Shown: positions 1 to 6,516, counted from the stretch's first letter. The stretch: 8,542 nucleotides of DNA from Bifidobacteriaceae bacterium (GCA_031265345.1 JAISCU010000099.1:1-8542); one strand, 5' to 3'. Notes: generated by a model from the letters alone, not told the origin. Translations and numbers: made by a program.

Positions 1-609
1 GGTCGAGCCGTCCTGACGCGCCTGGCCGTCTATCCACGAGCGGACCGCCAAGGCGCTGGCCGGGTCCAGGCCGGTCTCGATCCATGGCCCCAAGGGCGTG
101 AAGCTGTCACGGTACTTGCCGAAGAAGCCTCTCGGGTCCGGGTTGGCCCCGCCGTCGCCAGGCGGGTAGCGGTAACCGACGTCGTTGGCGACGGTGTAGC
201 CCAAGACGACCGTGGCGGCATCGTCTACCGGAACGTCCTTGGCCAGACGCGAGATCACCACCGCCAATTCCGCCTCCGCGAAGGCCGGCGCGCGGACCTG
301 GGAGTCCAAGATGATCGGGTCGCCCGGACCGCAGACGGTGGTGTTGGGCTTGCCGAACCAGATCGGGACGGGCGCCTGGTCCTGGTCCCGGTAGTTGCGG
401 GCCACGCCGATCACCTTGGAACGGGGGATGACCGGCGCGAGGAGCCGGACGTCGTCGATGGCGTGGGTCTGACCAGTGGGGCTGACCTCGGTGTACAAGG
501 GATCGCCAGCGATGGCGTGAACGACCTCGCTGCCCTCCTCGCCTTCGACCACGCCGTAGCGGGGGTCTTGGCCGGGGTCCTGGTTCACTACGAAACGGGC
601 AATGCGCAT
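1..609 (-). CDS. Fumarylacetoacetate hydrolase-family protein, divergent (3' end outside window)
   Basis: The first 203 residues are present; the C-terminus lies beyond the left edge. Family signatures visible in order: LLAPVIPRSKVIGVARNYRD (57-75), FGKPNTTVCGPGDPI (85-99), the metal-binding E-x-E (E112, E114) in FAEAELAVVI, YTVANDV with the third metal ligand D143, and GKYRDSFTPLGPW (164-176) with a conserved Lys. This fits the FAH-fold C-C bond hydrolases, decarboxylases and isomerases that bind Mg/Mn. Odd points: family members usually have NYxDHxxE followed by a longer loop, but here NYRD is followed by QDQAP and the loop is shorter, so the lid His/Glu pair is missing. The usual NDVSARD reads NDVGYRY, followed by a Gly/Pro/Asn-rich stretch. 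The ATG at 609 lies only five bases after the E2 stop and has no clear ribosome binding site, so translation is probably coupled to E2. The reaction cannot be named; a link to acyl-CoA or oxoacid catabolism is inferred from the operon. Confidence 0.88.
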   Translation of the reverse strand, partial: MRIARFVVNQDPGQDPRYGVVEGEEGSEVVHAIAGDPLYTEVSPTGQTHAIDDVRLLAPVIPRSKVIGVARNYRDQDQAPVPIWFGKPNTTVCGPGDPIILDSQVRAPAFAEAELAVVISRLAKDVPVDDAATVVLGYTVANDVGYRYPPGDGGANPDPRGFFGKYRDSFTPLGPWIETGLDPASALAVRSWIDGQARQDGST

Positions 610-614
610 GGAGT

Positions 615-1949
615 CTAGATTAAGGCCGAATCGGGCCGCTCCAGGACCGCCGCCACGTCGCGGATCGCTTTGGCCGCGCCCGCCCCGTCCATCAGCCGGT
701 GGTCGAAGGTCAAGGTCAGGCGTCCAATGGAGCGCTTCACCAGCTTGCCTTTGTGCACCCAGGGCCTGGGCCGGATCGCGCCCACCGCCAGGATCGCGGC
801 CTGGCCGGGAACCAGGATGGGGCTGCCTCCGTCGATCCCGAGGCTGCCGACATTGGTCAGGGTGACGGTGCCTCCGCTCAGCTGTTCCGGGCTGGCCTTG
901 CCCTGGCGGGCTGTTTCGATCAGTTCGCGCAGCGCGTGGTCGAGTTCGGTGAGGCTGAGCCGGTGGGCCTCGTGGACGCACGGCACCAGCAGCCCGCGCG
1001 GCGAATCGACCGCGACGCCCAGGCCGACACGATGGTGGTAGACGATCTCCCCGGTCGCCTGGTCCCAGGTGGCGTTCATGGCCGGGTTCCGTCTCGCCGC
1101 CCTGACCAGCGCTAATGCCGTCACCGCCAGTAGCGACAGGCCGGTGCGGCGGGCGAACTTCAGCGCCCTGGTGGCGTCGGTCTCCACGAACACGCTGGCG
1201 TGGGGGGCGGTGAAGGCCGATTCGACCATGGCGGCGGCGGTGGCGCGGCGGACCGAGCGGATGGGCTCGCGGGTCTCGGCCGGTTCGGGCGGCGCTTCGG
1301 AGGCGGCGGCCGCCCGCTCGACGTCCTGGCGGGTCACGGTCCCGCCCGGCCCGCTCGGTGTGACAGTGTCCAGTCCGATGCCGCGCTGCCGAGCCAGCGC
1401 CCTCACCGGCGGCTTGGCGCGGGGCCGGGCCACGGCATCGTCCAAACCGCAATTGGGGACAGTCCCCAACTCTGGTTCGCGGGCCGGTGCCCGCTCCGGG
1501 CTGGACGCCCCGGCCGAGTCGGCCGACTCAGGCGCCCCGGACGCCCCCGGCGGCCCAGTCGGGCCGTAACCGACCAGCACGCTCCCTGGCGCCTCGTCCT
1601 CATCTCCACCATCATTCTGGGCGCCGACGCCCTGACCTGCGCTTTGCGCCCCCGAACACGGGTTGGTGCCAGGCACCAACCCGTGTTCCGGGACGGCGGA
1701 CTCGGATGGGCGCACCACCAGGATGGGGTCGCCGACGGGCACGACGGCGCCCTCCAGGGCCGTGATCGACTCGACCGTGCCCTCGAACGGGGAGGGCAGT
1801 TCGACCACCGACTTGGCGGTCTCGATCTCCACCACCGCCTGGTTGATGGTGACCTGATCGCCCGGCGCCACCAGCCAGCGGATGATCTCCGCTTCGGTCA
1901 GCCCCTCGCCCGGGTCGGGGAGGCGGAAGGTCAACAGCGGTTCGGCCAT
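615..1949 (-). CDS. bkdC: 2-oxoacid dehydrogenase E2 (lipoyl acyltransferase), probably branched-chain type
   Basis: Acyltransferase core of a 2-oxoacid dehydrogenase complex (444 residues, cytoplasmic). It takes the acyl group from E1 on a swinging lipoyl arm and transfers it to CoA. Domains: one lipoyl domain at about 5-80, with lipoylation Lys46 in VEIETAKSVVELPSP; a long Gly/Ala/Pro/Glu linker (about 81-175); a peripheral subunit-binding domain at about 176-213 (PPVRALARQRGIGLDTV); and a catalytic domain from about 229 ending in FDHRLMDG (His417, Asp421). The ATG at 1949 is chosen because the lipoyl domain begins at once and AGAGGA sits eight bases upstream; an in-frame extension to 2162 merely overlaps the E1 beta gene. 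It lies 16 bases after E1 beta and 5 before the FAH-family gene. The ETAK lipoylation site resembles the actinobacterial BkdC type rather than the commoner DKA. The linker carries two palindromic elements, encoding EHGLVPGTNPCS (88-99) and LGTVPN (161-166). Pyruvate specificity cannot be excluded. Confidence 0.95.
   Translation of the reverse strand: MAEPLLTFRLPDPGEGLTEAEIIRWLVAPGDQVTINQAVVEIETAKSVVELPSPFEGTVESITALEGAVVPVGDPILVVRPSESAVPEHGLVPGTNPCSGAQSAGQGVGAQNDGGDEDEAPGSVLVGYGPTGPPGASGAPESADSAGASSPERAPAREPELGTVPNCGLDDAVARPRAKPPVRALARQRGIGLDTVTPSGPGGTVTRQDVERAAAASEAPPEPAETREPIRSVRRATAAAMVESAFTAPHASVFVETDATRALKFARRTGLSLLAVTALALVRAARRNPAMNATWDQATGEIVYHHRVGLGVAVDSPRGLLVPCVHEAHRLSLTELDHALRELIETARQGKASPEQLSGGTVTLTNVGSLGIDGGSPILVPGQAAILAVGAIRPRPWVHKGKLVKRSIGRLTLTFDHRLMDGAGAAKAIRDVAAVLERPDSALI
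1453..1469. repeat. Short perfect palindrome inside the E2 linker (second family)
   Basis: Eight-base arms TTGGGGAC and GTCCCCAA flank one central base; pairing stops at 1452/1470. On the coding strand it begins exactly at the codon for Leu161 and reads LGTVPN. None of the six frames contains a stop codon. Its sequence is unrelated to the palindrome at 1654-1688 in the same linker. No second full copy was seen in the window. Palindromes of this GGGGAC/GTCCCC kind are, as I recall, seen as dispersed REP-like elements in various bacteria, but I could not check this. Confidence 0.75.
1654..1688. repeat. 35-base perfect palindrome inside the E2 linker (copy 1 of a dispersed element)
   Basis: Seventeen-base arms surround a single central base at 1671. 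The inner 14 bases of each arm (CACGGGTTGGTGCC and its complement GGCACCAACCCGTG) are identical to the palindrome at 6480-6516. The arm is extended by three further pairs, GAA/TTC. On the E2 coding strand it starts exactly on the codon for Glu88 and encodes EHGLVPGTNPCS. The core has no stop codon in any frame, so insertion in either direction keeps a reading frame open. It lies in the flexible linker just after the lipoyl domain, where added residues should be tolerated. The arms are perfect and the core matches a copy about 4.8 kb away, so chance is very unlikely. Confidence 0.88.
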
Positions 1950-1965
1950 GGTGCGCGTCCTCTCG

Positions 1966-3057
1966 TCAGAAGGCCAAGGCCCGGCGGACCTGGGCCACGA
2001 TCCGGTCCGGCCCCGGCAGGTGGTCGGTTTCCGCCAACGCTGGCGGGTAGGGCAGGTGGTAGCCGCCCAACCGCAGCACCGGCGCCTCCAGCAGGTAGAA
2101 GCAGCGCTCGGTGATCCGGGCCGCGACCTCGGCGCCCGCTCCGAAGAACACCGGCGCCTCATGGACCACCACCAACCGGCCCGTCCGCGCGACCGAGGCC
2201 TCGATGGCGTCGAAGTCGATGGGGCTGATGGCCCGCAGGTCGACCACTTCGGCCTCGGTTCCGGCGCCGGCCAGCTGATCGGCCGCGGCCAAGGCTTGCG
2301 GCACGGACGGGCCGTAGGCCGCCAGGGTCACGTCCCGGCCGGGCCGGACCACGCGGGCCCGGTTCAGCAACGCGCGGCCCCGTTCTTCGCCGACCTCGCC
2401 TGGGACCACCTCGCCCTTCGACCAGTAGAGCGCTTTGGGCTCGAACACGATCACCGGGTCGGGGCAGTCGATGGCGGCCCGCGTCATCTGGTACGCCTCC
2501 TGCGGGTCCGACGGGCTGACCACCCGCAGACCGGCGGTGTGGGCGAACAGCGCCTCCGGCGACTCGGAATGATGCTCGATCGCGCCGATCCGTCCGCCGT
2601 AGGGTATCCGGATGGTCACCGGGACGCTCAGCCGCCCGCGCGAACGCGCCCGCAGCTTCGCCAACTGGGTCGTGATCTGGTTGAACGCCGGGAACACGAA
2701 GCCGTCGAACTGGATCTCGCAGACGGGACGGTAGCCGCGCAGGGCCAGCCCGATGGCGGCGCCGATTATCCCGGCCTCGCCCAACGGCGTGTCCCGCACC
2801 CGCTCCGCGCCGAACCGGTCCTTCAGCCCGGCCGTGACCCGGAAGACGCCCCCCAACGCGCCCACGTCCTCGCCCATCACCAGCACCTTCGGATCGGCCT
2901 CCATGGCCGCCGCCAGCGCCCGGTTGACGGCTTGGCCGAGCCCCACCCGCACGGCGGCCACCGCAGCCCCCGCAGTCGCCACGGGCGCAGTCCCCACACC
3001 AGGCGCGGTCTCCACCAACGCCACCGGCGCGGCCACTTCCACGGCCACGGCGCTCAC
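1966..3057 (-). CDS. bkdB: 2-oxoacid dehydrogenase E1 beta subunit, probably branched-chain type
   Basis: Beta chain of the thiamin diphosphate-dependent E1 heterotetramer (363 residues), which decarboxylates the 2-oxoacid and reductively acylates the E2 lipoyl group. The family core starts at about 36: VRVGLGQAVNRALAAAMEADPKVL, then MGEDVG (61-66; Glu63 at the position expected to contact the thiamin ring), DTPLGEAGI (89-97), the EHHSES active-site loop (161-166; His163), and the C-terminal transketolase domain (YGPSVPQAL, VVDLRAISPID, VVHEAP). The GTG start overlaps the E1 alpha stop as GTGA, with GGGGG six bases upstream. It adds about 35 Ala/Val/Thr-rich residues ahead of the core; a later GTG could be the true start, but the overlap favours 3057. 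The frame stays open upstream across the whole E1 alpha gene, which is only a shadow of high G+C content. Confidence 0.94.
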   Translation of the reverse strand: MSAVAVEVAAPVALVETAPGVGTAPVATAGAAVAAVRVGLGQAVNRALAAAMEADPKVLVMGEDVGALGGVFRVTAGLKDRFGAERVRDTPLGEAGIIGAAIGLALRGYRPVCEIQFDGFVFPAFNQITTQLAKLRARSRGRLSVPVTIRIPYGGRIGAIEHHSESPEALFAHTAGLRVVSPSDPQEAYQMTRAAIDCPDPVIVFEPKALYWSKGEVVPGEVGEERGRALLNRARVVRPGRDVTLAAYGPSVPQALAAADQLAGAGTEAEVVDLRAISPIDFDAIEASVARTGRLVVVHEAPVFFGAGAEVAARITERCFYLLEAPVLRLGGYHLPYPPALAETDHLPGPDRIVAQVRRALAF

Positions 3058-4154
3058 GACGCGCCCCCGAACGAGGCCAGTTCTTCGGCCACCAACGAAT
3101 GCGGCGTCGCGTAGACCGAGTCGAACCACTCCCGCAGTTCGGGAGGCTGGATGCCCAGGCAGTGCTGGCGGGCAGACGCCGCGAGAGCCGCGCCGGCGGC
3201 ATCGACCTCGGTGAAGAAGTCGTCCCCGGCCAGGCCGTCCGCCTGGAGCCCCGCCCGTGCCCGGACCAGCGGATCGCGCGCCGACCACAGGGCCTCCTCG
3301 TCGGCGGTGCGGTAGCGCGTCGGATCGTCCGAGGTCGTGTGCGGCCCCAGCCGGTAGGTCACCGCCTCGATCAATTGCGGCCCCTGGCCGGCCCGGATCC
3401 GCGCCAGGGCGGCGGCGGTGGCGCCGAAACAAGCTTCGACATCGTTGCCGTCCACGCGCTCGCCGGGGATTCCGAACCCGTCGCCGCGCCGCGCCAGTTC
3501 GACCCGCGCCTGGGTGCCGGTCGGCGTCGAGATGGCCCAGCCGTTGTTCTGGATCAAGAAGAGCACCGGCGCCTGCGACGATGCCGCCCACACGAGCGCC
3601 TCGCAGACCTCGCCTTGGGAGGTCGCGCCGTCGCCCAGATAGACCACCACGGCCCCGCCGCCGCCGTCCATCGCCATCCCGATGGCGTAGCCCACGCCGG
3701 GCAACGCTTGCGCGCCCACCACCAGGGTGTAGAGGTGGATCTGGTGGTCGGCGCCATCCCAGCTGGCGTGGGCAGCGCCCCGGAACAGGCCGAGCACTTG
3801 TCTCAGGTCGACGCCGCGGCTTTGCAGCACGCCGTGCTCCCGGTAGGACGGGAAGACCCAATCGTCGGGGCCGAGTGCGTGCGCCGACCCGACTTGGACG
3901 GCCTCCTGGCCCAGTGACGGCACCCACAGGGCCAGCTCGCCTTGCCGTTGCAGCGCCGTGGCGGCCTGGTCGAATGCCCTGGTCATGGCCATGTCGCGGT
4001 ACATGGCCCGGCGCGTGTCCGGGTCCGGCGACGGGTGCGAGGCCCCCTGGCGTGAGGCGGCCGGGGGCGCTGCGCGCCGGTCGGGCGCTGTGGGCATGAC
4101 GGGCGCCGGGGCAGCTGGGACCTGAGTCGGGGCGGGAACCGTGGCGAGCGGCAT
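3054..4154 (-). CDS. bkdA: 2-oxoacid dehydrogenase E1 alpha subunit, probably branched-chain type
   Basis: Alpha chain of E1 (366 residues), first gene of the operon. It binds thiamin diphosphate and Mg through the classic motif running from GDG (174-176) to NN (203-204), with GDGATSQGE and FLIQNNGWAIS clearly readable. Other landmarks are RAFDQAATALQRQGEL (59-74), the substrate-side YREH (104-107), and GPHTTSDDPTRYR (270-282), the conserved loop containing His272 that faces the E2 lipoyl domain. The first 45 or so residues are Pro/Ala-rich and precede the conserved core; a similar low-complexity extension is seen on E1 beta. The ATG at 4154 is secured by AAGGAGG seven bases upstream. The overall pattern matches the BkdA type of Actinobacteria better than a single-chain AceE pyruvate dehydrogenase, but a heterotetrameric pyruvate dehydrogenase remains possible. 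Confidence 0.95.
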   Translation of the reverse strand: MPLATVPAPTQVPAAPAPVMPTAPDRRAAPPAASRQGASHPSPDPDTRRAMYRDMAMTRAFDQAATALQRQGELALWVPSLGQEAVQVGSAHALGPDDWVFPSYREHGVLQSRGVDLRQVLGLFRGAAHASWDGADHQIHLYTLVVGAQALPGVGYAIGMAMDGGGGAVVVYLGDGATSQGEVCEALVWAASSQAPVLFLIQNNGWAISTPTGTQARVELARRGDGFGIPGERVDGNDVEACFGATAAALARIRAGQGPQLIEAVTYRLGPHTTSDDPTRYRTADEEALWSARDPLVRARAGLQADGLAGDDFFTEVDAAGAALAASARQHCLGIQPPELREWFDSVYATPHSLVAEELASFGGAS

Positions 4155-4160
4155 CGGCGG

Positions 4161-4167
4161 CCTCCTT
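4161..4167 (-). promoter_or_regulatory. Strong ribosome binding site of the E1 alpha gene
   Basis: The minus strand reads AAGGAGG, a near-complete match to the 16S rRNA tail, six bases before the ATG at 4154. It is the strongest site seen in the window and fixes the start of the first gene of the dehydrogenase operon. Confidence 0.85.
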
Positions 4168-4186
4168 GAGTGCTGAGACGAATGAA

Positions 4187-4202
4187 CCTACGCCAGCGTA
4201 GG
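4187..4202. promoter_or_regulatory. Operator-like palindrome in the leader of the dehydrogenase operon
   Basis: A perfect inverted repeat with arms CCTACGC and GCGTAGG and a two-base centre lies 33 bases upstream of the E1 alpha start. Just upstream on the coding strand, ACCTACCC partly repeats the left half-site. Size, symmetry and position fit the binding site of a dimeric repressor such as a TetR-family acyl-CoA or fatty-acid regulator; this is inference, since no regulator gene is present here. It is too short, and lacks a T-run, to be a terminator. Confidence 0.5.
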
Positions 4203-4318
4203 GTAGGTGCTCACCAGCTAAGCCGATGCGGGGCTCACAACAAAAGCGGCGACGAGTTGTCTCACACCGACAATTCAAGGCGTCCGAATCGTGGACGGGC
4301 AGGCAGTTCGCGTGGGCT

Positions 4319-6208
4319 CTACTCGACCCGACGAAGCTCGCCGCCGTCCGTGACCCAGAGGTCGCCGCCGCCCAGGCGCAACTCCAGACCGCCCTGCCCC
4401 GCCGGGCCGACCGCCAAGTCCAGGCTCCAGCGCGGCTCGGAGTTCTTGGACAGCGGATAGGCGAGCAGCCCGCCGCCGTCGACTTGGTACAGCGTCTTGG
4501 CGCCGAAGACCACGCCCGGCCACTGGTCGCCGAACGATCTGACCCGGAACTGGTACGACAACCCGCCGGTGGCGGCCTTCAGCGCGCTGACCTGGCCGTC
4601 CGCCGAGGCCACGAAGGCCGTCGATCCCACCGTGCCGAGGAACCAGTCGGCGGGGCGCGACCAGCGCAAACGGCCCGAGTCCGGGTCGACGCAATGGACC
4701 GCGCCCTCGAGTTCGGCCCCGGTGGCGAACAGCCATTGGCCGCCCCGCACCGGCCAGACGTAGTCGGCGAAGCTGGCTCCTTGCTCCCAGAGCTCCTCCC
4801 CGGTCTTCGGATCGACGCGCATCCAATGGCCGCCGGCCGCCCCGGCCGAGCCCTGGGAAGCGATCCGGATCAGGACGCCGCCATCGAACAGGGAGTAGGC
4901 GACGCCTGGGTCCTCCAAGTATTCGCGGATGCCCACCGGCTCGCCCGTGGCCGCGTCGGCGAAGCCGTCCGCCGTGCAGACCAGGAACGTGCCGTCATGG
5001 TTGATCAGGACTCGGTCCGCGCAGGTATCAGTCGCCTCGGCGGTCCACAGGTCCTTTTCCAGGTCGTTCGCCGCCGCCACCACCACGCGGCCGGATTGGA
5101 CCATCGCCACCAGGCCGTCCGCCGTGCCCATCAGCCGCGCGCCGTGGCGCAGTTCGCCCAGTTGGCCGGCCTTGGACACCAGTCCCACCGCGCCGCCGTC
5201 CAGGCCCAGCTCTGCGCCCACCACCACGCCGTCGTCGCCGTTCCACCACAACTCGGCCCAGCGGGTGGCCTCTTCGCCCGACAGCTCGGGCAGGTCCACC
5301 TTCCATTCGGTGTCCCCGGATTCGGCGTCCACCGCCGCCAACGCGGTCCCCTGGTCGCTGGGGGCGTACAGCATGACGATGCCGTCGTTGACCAGCGGGG
5401 GCGCCTCGGCCTGCGCAGAGCCGACCGGTCCGAACCCGGTCCACCCGGTTTGTTCGGGCGAAAGCCCTCCGATCACCAAGGGCTCGCCCAACGCGGGCTG
5501 CGACGCGATGTCCGGGGCCAGGCCCCTCGCTTCGGTGCCGTGCGGCCCGGTCGCCGCCCAGGTCGCCGCGATCCCCAAGACCAGGACCGCAGCCAGGCAG
5601 GCGGCGACCCAGAAGGTCGGCTTGCGGGCCCAACGCTTGGCCGCGCCCCTGGCTCGCCGCTGATGCGGGTCGTTCAGCTCGATGCGGCCGAGGGGCACCG
5701 ATCCGAGCGAAGGCCTGGGCGGCGGGGCGGGAGGCGTGCGGCGACGCGGGCCGGGCATGAACTCGTCTGGCAGGTCGAGGATCGCCGGGTACGCCTGCGA
5801 CTGAGGCCGCGGCTGAAGCTGCGGTTGGGGCGGCGGCGCGGCGTGTTTGGCGGGCGCCGCGTGGGAGCTGGTGCTCGCCACCGGGCGGTGCGGCAGCCGG
5901 GCACCGCTGGTCTCGCGGTGCACCGGCTGGAAGCCCTGGTGCGCCTCGCCGCGGTCCGGCGGCGCATGGGCGGCGGCGTCGCGCGCGGCGTGGGCACCGC
6001 GAACCGCAGCCGCCGTGTGCGCGGCGGCGGCGGCGCGGGCAGCCGCGTCTTCGGACGGCATGACCCGCGCGTGCGGGATCTTCGAACTGATGCCGGTGGT
6101 GGCCGTTCGGGCAGGCGGTCGCGCGCGCAGGGGTGGCTCGCCAGCGGGCCGGCCTCCACGCAAAGGCGACCCGTTCCAATCAGCTTGGCCGGAGGGCTGG
6201 TCAGGCAT
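4319..6208 (-). CDS. Single-pass membrane protein with extracytoplasmic PQQ-like beta-propeller
   Basis: 629 residues. Residues 1-197 are Ala/Pro/Arg/Gln-rich, low-complexity and probably disordered. A basic stretch (GAAKRWARK) precedes one transmembrane helix at about 199-220 (FWVAACLAAVLVLGIAATW), so the N-terminus is predicted to be inside and the C-terminal 400 residues outside. The outer part has repeated blades of the PQQ-like type, with the pattern Val-Asp...Ser/Thr-Gly...Trp: AAVDAESGDTEWKVDL (291-306), MRVDPKTGEELWEQG (463-477), VHCVDPDSGRLRWSRP (504-519), and weaker copies at 540-556 and 581-596. No quinone-enzyme active-site residues were recognised, so a binding, scaffolding or BamB-like role is likelier than a dehydrogenase. 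Cys396 and Cys411 could form a disulfide. The ATG at 6208 has only a weak ribosome binding site; the ATG for Met50 is an alternative. The family is recognised but the function is unknown. Confidence 0.85.
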   Translation of the reverse strand: MPDQPSGQADWNGSPLRGGRPAGEPPLRARPPARTATTGISSKIPHARVMPSEDAAARAAAAAHTAAAVRGAHAARDAAAHAPPDRGEAHQGFQPVHRETSGARLPHRPVASTSSHAAPAKHAAPPPQPQLQPRPQSQAYPAILDLPDEFMPGPRRRTPPAPPPRPSLGSVPLGRIELNDPHQRRARGAAKRWARKPTFWVAACLAAVLVLGIAATWAATGPHGTEARGLAPDIASQPALGEPLVIGGLSPEQTGWTGFGPVGSAQAEAPPLVNDGIVMLYAPSDQGTALAAVDAESGDTEWKVDLPELSGEEATRWAELWWNGDDGVVVGAELGLDGGAVGLVSKAGQLGELRHGARLMGTADGLVAMVQSGRVVVAAANDLEKDLWTAEATDTCADRVLINHDGTFLVCTADGFADAATGEPVGIREYLEDPGVAYSLFDGGVLIRIASQGSAGAAGGHWMRVDPKTGEELWEQGASFADYVWPVRGGQWLFATGAELEGAVHCVDPDSGRLRWSRPADWFLGTVGSTAFVASADGQVSALKAATGGLSYQFRVRSFGDQWPGVVFGAKTLYQVDGGGLLAYPLSKNSEPRWSLDLAVGPAGQGGLELRLGGGDLWVTDGGELRRVE

Positions 6209-6257
6209 TCGCTTGGACTTTCAGGGGATTAGGTCATGAGGCCGGACACGCCCCGCA

Positions 6258-6278
6258 CCGACCGAAAGGGGCGGTCGG
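6258..6278 (-). promoter_or_regulatory. Hairpin in the leader of the beta-propeller gene
   Basis: Seven-base arms CCGACCG and CGGTCGG enclose a seven-base loop, 50 bases before the start codon. There is no T-run, so it is not a standard terminator. It could be a leader mRNA structure or a regulator site; chance is possible in sequence this rich in G+C. Confidence 0.3.
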
Positions 6279-6479
6279 GCCTGGCGAAGTCCGGCGTTTC
6301 GGACCATTCAACCACGCTCCCGGCGCGCCCCGGCGTCCGATTAGTCGATTTCACTCACACGGCCGCCCGCCGACCCAGACTCTTACCGCTTGGACGATGC
6401 CGCCCGCCCAGTTCCGCGCCCCTCCCGTGTCCCCGACCGCCAGGCTTCCCGCCACCGGCCCGCGAGCCCGGCTCGTGGC

Positions 6480-6516
6480 CGATCACGGGTTGGTGCCTGG
6501 CACCAACCCGTGATCG
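6480..6516. repeat. 37-base perfect palindrome after the helix-turn-helix gene (copy 2 of the dispersed element)
   Basis: Eighteen-base arms flank a single centre at 6498. The inner 14 bases of each arm (CACGGGTTGGTGCC and GGCACCAACCCGTG) equal those of the copy at 1654-1688. The centre is T here and A there, as expected if the copies lie in opposite orientation. The next pairs outward are CGAT/ATCG rather than GAA/TTC: the sequence differs but pairing is kept. It begins seven bases after the stop codon of the helix-turn-helix gene, the usual setting for REP-like elements, and would form a strong 3' hairpin in that mRNA. No T-run follows, so it may protect mRNA or weakly terminate rather than be a classic terminator. 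Confidence 0.88.

Larger units (their letters stand above)
4155..4318 (-). other. Leader region between the beta-propeller gene and the dehydrogenase operon
   Basis: These 164 bases separate two minus-strand genes and presumably hold the operon promoter. Besides the ribosome binding site and palindrome, there is a small inverted repeat at 4257-4273 (TTGTC, seven bases, GACAA). The stretch is less G+C-rich than its surroundings (for example TTTTGTTGTGAG on the minus strand). TTGTTG and TAGCTG on the minus strand lie 17 bases apart and are a weak promoter candidate. No convincing terminator follows the beta-propeller gene, so read-through is possible. Confidence 0.4.

Noticed and set aside
1453..1688. 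Cys98 and Cys167 of E2 next to the palindromes as a designed disulfide or metal site
   Set aside because: Both are single Cys residues in a disordered linker of a cytoplasmic enzyme; their codons follow from the palindrome and its edges.
1882..3114. Long plus-strand open frames opposite the dehydrogenase genes (also at 1200-2114 and 3099-4099)
   Set aside because: They are antisense shadows in G+C-rich DNA; their translations are Arg/Pro/Gly/His-rich with no family signatures, while the minus strand encodes clear E1/E2 proteins.
1..4154. Single-chain AceE-type pyruvate dehydrogenase or 2-oxoglutarate dehydrogenase
   Set aside because: E1 is split into alpha and beta chains with BCKDH/PDH heterotetramer motifs, which excludes AceE and SucA types.
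4226..6232. 668-residue plus-strand open frame opposite the beta-propeller gene
   Set aside because: Low-complexity translation without motifs; the minus strand gives a coherent transmembrane helix and repeated propeller blades.
1654..6516. CRISPR repeats
   Set aside because: Only two copies, 4.8 kb apart and fully palindromic, with no spacer array or cas gene.
6480..6516. Rho-independent terminator
   Set aside because: The stem is excellent but no T-run follows on either strand, and an identical core sits inside a coding region, so its origin is better explained as a dispersed element.
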